Made by a program: the position numbers and the translations under genes. A stretch of DNA of 13,500 nt. It comes from Neocallimastix lanati (nom. inval.) (Eukaryota > Neocallimastigomycota > Neocallimastigomycetes > Neocallimastigales > Neocallimastigaceae). The notes below the pieces were generated by a model. The model worked only from the letters and a program-made list of their open reading frames with translations, searched no databases and was not told the DNA's origin. The stretch is taken from contig JACVTC010000008.1 in the NCBI GenBank assembly GCA_016946835.1, positions 1,514,001 to 1,527,500 on the forward strand, in the 5' to 3' direction. Positions 8,970 to 13,500 of this stretch are shown piece by piece; position 1 is the first letter of the stretch, and each line of letters opens with the position of its first letter.

Positions 8970-9000
8970 GGTGACCTTTGAAGAAATGACCTTTGAATGA
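8917..9000 (+). other. Short open frame spanning a 33-nt poly(A), unrecognised
   Basis: ATG at 8917 reads MEIATV, eleven AAA lysine codons (8935-8967), then VVTFEEMTFE and TGA. The run of 33 A is exactly in frame. TGACCTTTGAA occurs twice, 15 nt apart (8972 and 8987). It is probably not a gene at 27 residues, but the bases around the A run are G/C-richer than the background. Confidence 0.12.
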
Positions 9001-9075
9001 TTTCACTTTTAACCACGAGATTAAAATTAAAATTAACCTAAAATAAAAAAAAAAAAAAAAAAAGATGTATAGAGG

Positions 9076-9286
9076 ATGACATATTCAAAATTTAATAAAA
9101 AAAATACAAATAATGGAAAAGTTGAAATGTTAACAGCTAAATAAATACCTTGATGGTAATACTATCATTATTGAAATAATGCAATCAATAAAAATACTAA
9201 TAGAAATAGATGTTATTAATAAATATAAAAAATTTAATGATGAATTGGATATAAAAATGTACAAATGTATTCGATATTTAGAATAA
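9076..9286 (+). pseudogene. Possible frameshifted coding remnant, function unknown
   Basis: ATG at 9076, just after an in-frame TAG, reads MTYSKFNKKNTNNGKVEMLTAK to a TAA at 9142-9144. One base over, from about 9137, a frame continues as LNKYLDGNTIIIEIMQ, later NKYKKFNDELDIKMYK, to a TAA at 9284-9286. Both parts have mixed, protein-like composition, unlike the surrounding repeats, and they overlap at the shift. I see no workable intron to join them. A +1 frameshift in an old or wrongly sequenced small gene fits, as does chance. I do not recognise the family. Confidence 0.25.
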
Positions 9287-9294
9287 TATTAATT

Positions 9295-9327
9295 ACTGTT
9301 TTTAATAAAGTACTTTATTAAAACAGT
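9295..9327. repeat. Near-perfect 33-nt palindrome
   Basis: ACTGTTTTTAATAAAGT is followed at once by ACTTTATTAAAACAGT. The arms match except for one extra T. AATAAA occurs on both strands inside it. It lies 8 nt after the stop of the remnant at 9286 and could act as a two-way 3' end signal (inference). Confidence 0.75.
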
Positions 9328-10320
9328 ATATAAATATATAAATAAATATGTATATAAATATATAAATATTTATTCTCTATAAAGCTATTTTAATATTCAA
9401 TTATTTATTAATTAACTATTTATTATTTATTATTTAATATTCAATTATTTATTAATTACTAATTATTTATTATATATTATATATTATTTATTATTTATTT
9501 ATTATTTATTATTCAATTATTAATTAATAAATACTCTTTTTTATTATTTATTATTTATTATTTATTATTTATTATTTATTATTTATTATTTAATTAGTTA
9601 TTATTTATTATTTAATTATTTATTATTTATTATTTATTATTTACTATTTATTATTTACTATTTATTATTTACTATTTATTATTTATTAATAAATACTCTT
9701 TTTATTATTTAATTATTAAATATTATAAAAATAGTTAATTATTCAATTAAACACAAAAACAATATTGTCAAAACAAAAAAAGAAAAAAAAAATATTACTA
9801 TATTCTAACATAATTAACATAATTAAATAATAATAATGAAATGATCGATTAACTATTTATGATCATCATAGAATAACCAAATTAATTAAATAGAAATAAA
9901 TAATTAATTGATAGAATAAATAAATACAATTATAATTGTGACCTCTTACATATTTAGCAAAAGATACCATTGACTACTAGCAAAAGAAACCACTAAATAA
10001 TAATTAATGCCTATTCACTATAGGAAATATTATGAAATACTGTGATGATGATTTATTAATTATCAACCGACTCCTTTAATAAATAACCCATTTCTTATTT
10101 CTACCAGCATAAATAAAAGCATGTCAATATAAAAAAAATAAAAAAAATAAAAAATAAAATAATATATATTATATAATATTTATTATATGAAAAAATATAA
10201 AATAAATAGTAGAATATAATATAAAATATAATATAATATATACAATAATATAATAATATAGTATATAAAATAAAACAAAATAAAAATTAAAAATTAAAAA
10301 AATTTAAAAAATTTTAATTT
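9328..10320. other. AT-rich stretch: TTATTTA arrays, then a more complex island
   Basis: Bases 9390-9720 are TTATTTA-type arrays. Bases 9940-10130 are a C-richer island with two similar copies of TAGCAAAAGA.ACCA (9955 and 9978) and short open frames on both strands, for example 10008-10079 on plus (CLFTIGNIMKYCDDDLLIIN). Bases 10130-10320 return to AAAAT and ATATA repeats. No gene can be defended. Confidence 0.5.
9391..9705. repeat. TTATTTA-type array with internal longer repeats
   Basis: A 24-nt block beginning TAATATTCAATTATTTATTA occurs at 9391 and 9435 (period 44). AATAAATACTCTTTT occurs at 9526 and 9688 and flanks about 150 nt of TATTTATTA and TATTTACTA units. Confidence 0.8.
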
Positions 10321-10324
10321 TTAT

Positions 10325-10347
10325 TTTTTAGGTAAGTTACCTAAAAA
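10325..10347. repeat. Perfect inverted repeat, 11-nt arms, containing AG/GTAAGT
   Basis: TTTTTAGGTAA and TTACCTAAAAA are separated by a single G. The plus strand reads TTTTTAG directly followed by GTAAGT, an acceptor abutting a donor. Confidence 0.8.
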
Positions 10348-10356
10348 GGAAAGTAA

Positions 10357-10431
10357 ATGCTTTTAAACTTTTTTTTGTTGTTTGTTGGCTTAGAATTTAA
10401 TGAAGAAAATTTAATAAAAAATAAAATATAA
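10357..10431 (+). other. Short open frame with a hydrophobic start, 24 codons
   Basis: ATG follows an in-frame TAA and reads MLLNFFLLFVGLEFNEENLI to a TAA. The hydrophobic start resembles a signal peptide, but AT-rich DNA yields such runs easily. No longer frame or clear splice partner was seen. Confidence 0.1.
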
Positions 10432-11137
10432 TAAAATATAATTAAATATATGATATCGTATTAAATAAAATATAATAAACTATATTTAAATATATAATAT
10501 GATATTAAATATATAAAAATTGATCATAATAATTTAAATTAAAAATTTTTTATCATTTGTTTTATTTTATTTTATTTTTTGTAAATAAATAAATAAATAA
10601 ATAAATAAATAGTTATTAAATAAATGTATATAACAATTTATTTATTCATTTAATATTTATTTATTTATTATTAATTATTTATTATAAATATTATTTATTT
10701 ATTCATTTATTTTATTTCATTTCTAAAGATTGACTCTCCTAACCTGCACATATGCATAATATTAAAATAATTCAAAAGTTGTCTTTTATTCTCTGATTTA
10801 TTTTTTATAAAAAAAAAATAAGTGTCTTTTACACTCTATAAATTTTTTTTATATACAAATAACGACAAACAATTTTTTTTTTATTTATTTAACAGTATGT
10901 TATAATGTTTAAATAATGGTTAGATAAGGAATATTTTTTTTAAAAAATTTAATACTCAAAGTATTCCACCAAAGTTATTAAAAAAAAATGAAAAAATGAG
11001 AAAAAAATGAGAAAAAAATGAGAAGATTTAAGAAATCATAATGTGAACCCATCAGAATGAAATTATTTCTCTGTTAAAGAAATAAACCATTTTAAAATTT
11101 AAAAACAAAACAAAACAAAAACAAAACAAAAAAATAA
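10432..11137. other. AT-rich stretch, no gene seen
   Basis: It contains (TAAA)n at 10582-10610 next to TTTTA repeats, a short C-richer patch at 10727-10760 (GACTCTCCTAACCTGCAC), an 11-nt repeat ATGAGAAAAAA near 10996-11020 and AAAAC repeats at 11101-11130. Confidence 0.5.
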
Positions 11138-11317
11138 CAAAAAAAATTAAAAAGAAGAATCATTCCTTCATTCCTACAACAGACGTGCAGATATGCAGAC
11201 ATCAACATCAAATTTACTGATTATAAACTTTTTTCTTTTCTTTTTTTTTTTATTTCTTTTTTCTTAATTAATAAAATCATTCCTATTGAACTATTATTTA
11301 TTTATTTATTTATTTAA
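11138..11317 (+). other. Open frame without ATG, 59 codons, possible exon remnant
   Basis: It is open between TAA at 11135-11137 and TAA at 11315-11317. The first half (RRIIPSFLQQTCRYADINIK, then FTDYKLFSF) comes from a C/G-richer island and looks protein-like. The second half is Phe/Leu/Ile low complexity from T runs. There is no ATG, no clear acceptor and no recognised family. Confidence 0.12.
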
Positions 11318-11420
11318 ATATTATTTATTTATTTATTTAAATATTATTTATTTATTTATTTAAATATTATTATTTATTTAAATATTATTTATTTATTTAT
11401 TTAAATATTATTTATTTAAA
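11293..11420. repeat. 23-nt tandem repeat (TTTATTTATTTATTTAAATATTA type)
   Basis: AAATATT marks occur at 11316, 11339, 11362, 11380 and 11403. The spacing is 23 nt, with one 18-nt unit that lacks part of the TTTA run. Confidence 0.85.
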
Positions 11421-11699
11421 TTCTATATATTTATTTATTTATTGAAATACCAAATAAATGATTTATTTCACATAGATTATTAAAACTTATTTTGGAAAGT
11501 ATTAAAAATTTTAAAAATTTCTTAAAAAAAAAAAAAAAAAAAAGAAAAAAATAATCTTAAATGTTTCTTTCCTGAAAAGGAAATCATTAAGTATTAAAAT
11601 GATAATAAAAAAATAAAAATAAAAATAAAAAAAAAAATTAAAAGAAAAGAAAAAAATAAAATAAAATACAGAAGATATAAAAAACTCAAAAAAATATAA
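11421..11699. other. AT-rich non-coding stretch
   Basis: TTTA repeats, A runs (11525-11543) and AAAAT repeats. There is a small GAAAGT/CCTGAAAAGGAAATC patch at 11493-11586, but no coding frame. Confidence 0.6.
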
Positions 11700-11746
11700 A
11701 ATATTTATATAGTAAAGATATAAAAAATTATTTAAAATATAAAATA

Positions 11747-11965
11747 TAAATTTTTATATAGTAAAGTATAGTAAAGATATAAAATTTTATATAGTAAAGT
11801 ATAGTAAAGATATAAAATTTTATATAGTAAAGTATAGTAAAGATAGAAAATTTTATATAGTAAAGTATAGTAAAGATAGAAAATTTTATATAGTAAAGTG
11901 TAGTAAAGATAGAAAAAATTATGTAAACTGTATATTTATATAGTAAAGTATAGTAAAGAAAGAAA
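11747..11965. repeat. 33-nt minisatellite, five close copies plus diverged ends
   Basis: AGTAAAGTATAGTAAAGATA starts units at 11760, 11793, 11826, 11859 and 11892, exactly 33 nt apart. A diverged copy starts at 11942. Because 33 is divisible by three, the minus strand has a 93-codon frame repeating an 11-residue unit (SIFTILYYIKF). That frame starts at TTG and contains no ATG, so I do not call a gene. Confidence 0.9.
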
Positions 11966-12280
11966 AGTAAAAATTTGTATAGAAGATATAAAAAAGATCT
12001 CACTTTCAATAAATTTTACTTTATATTCTCTGATTTTTTAGCTGTTAAAAGTAGCAATGAAATATGAAATAGTTTTTTTTTGTTTTATATTTTACATCTT
12101 TTATCTTTTATCTTTTATTTATTTCATATCTTTTATATCTTCTATATTTTATTTTTATTTTTTTTTGATTCTTACTACTATTGAATGAACAATATAACTA
12201 TTAATCATCCATTTTATACGACCATACTTTATATATTTTCTTACTTTTAAATATTATTATTTATTATTATTCAGTTATTA
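11966..12280. other. AT-rich stretch, no gene seen
   Basis: It contains TATCTTTTAT repeats near 12095-12150 and scattered T runs. A short more complex patch at 12030-12060 (GCTGTTAAAAGTAGCAATG) has no supported function. Confidence 0.55.
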
Positions 12281-12281
12281 T

Positions 12282-12625
12282 TATTGTTAATTATTATTAT
12301 TTAATATCATACTATAAATAAATATTATTGCTATTATTTATTATTATTTATTGTTTTATTATTATTTATTAGTATTATTAATTATTAATTATTAATTATT
12401 GTTAATTATTATTGTTATTCATTATTATTTATTATTATTTATTATTATTATTATTGTTAATTATTATTATTTAATATTTTTATACTATAATTTATTATTA
12501 TTTATTATTATTATTATTGTTAATTATTATTATTTAATATTTTTATACTATAATTTATTATTATTTATTATTATTATTATTGTTAATTATTATTATTTAA
12601 TATTTTTATACTATAAATAAATAAA
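12282..12625. repeat. 63-nt tandem repeat, three close copies plus a diverged one
   Basis: GTTAATTATTATTATTTAAT begins at 12456, 12519 and 12582 (period 63), each followed by ATTTTTATACTATAA. A diverged fourth copy is at 12286. The period keeps an Ile/Leu/Tyr frame open on plus (12399-12620), which is an artefact of the repeat. Confidence 0.88.
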
Positions 12626-12639
12626 TACAATCACTATTA

Positions 12640-12740
12640 TTATTTTATTACTACACTATTATTATTTTATTACTATTATTATTATTTTATTACTATTATT
12701 ATTATTTTATTACTATTATTATTTTATTACTATTATTATT
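12640..12740. repeat. About 20-nt repeat of TTACTATTATTATTATTTTA
   Basis: Several close tandem copies with small changes in the number of ATT units, next to the 63-nt array. Confidence 0.75.
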
Positions 12741-13470
12741 TAATGTTTTATTATTTATTATTATTATTTTATTATTATTATTTTATTATTTATTATTTTA
12801 TTAGTATTATTAATAATTAATTATTATTATTATTATAATTTAAAAAAGTATTTATTGTTATATTATCAATTAGTATTATTATTAATTATTATTATTATCA
12901 ATTATTATTATTAATTATTATTAATTATTATTATTTTAAATTAAATTTTTATAGCATTTTATTTAAATAATGATTAAAATTAATAAATAATAATTAAAAA
13001 ATGATAATGCAAATTAATACGATTAATAATACAAAGTAAAAAAATAATACTAAATAAAAATAATATTAATAATAATTCTAATAATTAATAATACTAAATA
13101 ATTATAATGCATAATAATAACACTAAATAACTATGATAATTAAATATAAAAAGCTAATTATTATAAATATTTAATATTTAATGAACATAACTACAATAAT
13201 TAAAATATAATTCATAATAATAATATAAAAAACTTATTTATATATGATAATATTTTATTAAAAAAAAAAATACCAAATAAAAATATATTTAATAAAAAAA
13301 AAAAAAAAGGAATAAAGATAAAAATAAAAATTTAAATATATAATATGTATATAATTATATTTAGCTTTATATCTAGTATATATCTTTTAAAATATATTCA
13401 TATTATATAAAAATAATATTTATTCAATTTAAAAAAAAATTTATATGTAAAAATTATCATACACCTACAC
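12741..13470. other. AT-rich non-coding stretch
   Basis: (ATT)n and (AAT)n microsatellites, TAATAC/CTAAAT words around 13020-13130 and A runs near 13260 and 13295. No coding frame and no RNA gene were seen. Confidence 0.6.
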
Positions 13471-13473
13471 ATG

Positions 13474-13495
13474 CTCTCTCTTTCTTTTTCTATAG
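13474..13495 (+). promoter_or_regulatory. Polypyrimidine tract ending in TATAG at the window edge
   Basis: CTCTCTCTTTCTTTTTC then TATAG, with C-richer sequence before it (CATACACCTACACATG). It could be a splice acceptor or a CT-rich promoter element of a gene to the right. The kinase introns here lack C-rich tracts, which favours a promoter. Confidence 0.25.
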
Positions 13496-13500
13496 AGTGT

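Noticed and set aside
11728-12009. 93-codon minus-strand frame with 11-residue repeats as a gene
   Set aside because: No ATG anywhere in the frame; the open frame is a by-product of a 33-nt minisatellite.
12399-12620. 73-codon plus-strand Ile/Leu/Tyr frame
   Set aside because: By-product of the 63-nt ATT-rich repeat; no ATG-based, protein-like start.
1-13500. tRNA, rRNA, CRISPR array or transposon
   Set aside because: No B-box-like GTTCGA word, no rRNA-like GC block, no regular spacer array and no transposase or reverse transcriptase motif in any frame I read; the tandem arrays have no unique spacers.

Overview
The window looks like nuclear DNA of an extremely AT-rich eukaryote. It holds long A and T homopolymers, many AT-only microsatellites and minisatellites, and one multi-exon gene with GT..AG introns that are far more AT-rich than its exons. 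The kinase reads best as a fungal Yck/Cki1-type casein kinase 1, for example in the LFDKVLE segment near the end of the catalytic domain. An anaerobic gut fungus (Neocallimastigomycota) is my leading guess. This is inference from composition and protein style; another AT-rich protist or early-diverging fungus is not excluded.

Layout. Bases 1-780 are non-coding. Bases 928-4081 hold one complete gene on the minus strand with seven exons and six introns. Every junction is GT/AG, the frame closes exactly at 1356 nt (451 residues plus TAA), and no ORF caller would find it whole because the introns break it up. Bases 4082-13500, about 9.4 kb, contain no gene I can defend. They hold tandem arrays with periods of 23, 33, 44, 63 and 77 nt, microsatellites, palindromes, and several short islands of higher sequence complexity. 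Some islands contain short open frames that read like protein. The best is a frameshifted remnant at 9076-9286, which is followed by a near-perfect palindrome carrying AATAAA on both strands. The last 30 bases form a polypyrimidine tract ending in TATAG that may be the edge of another gene.

What stands out. The kinase carries a Ser-rich insert of about 110 residues between the catalytic loop (FRDIKPEN) and the DFG motif, where the family normally has roughly ten residues. Inside it lie a strong donor-like GTGAGT and a pyrimidine-rich acceptor exactly 234 nt apart and in phase, so part of the insert could be removed as an exonic intron without breaking the frame. Other points are a stable hairpin a few bases inside intron 2, an in-frame open stretch of 48 codons after the stop, and a palindromic TTTTTAG/GTAAGT site that looks like a recursive splice site. 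With one gene there is no pathway or operon to describe. I see no defence system, transposase, tRNA, rRNA or CRISPR.
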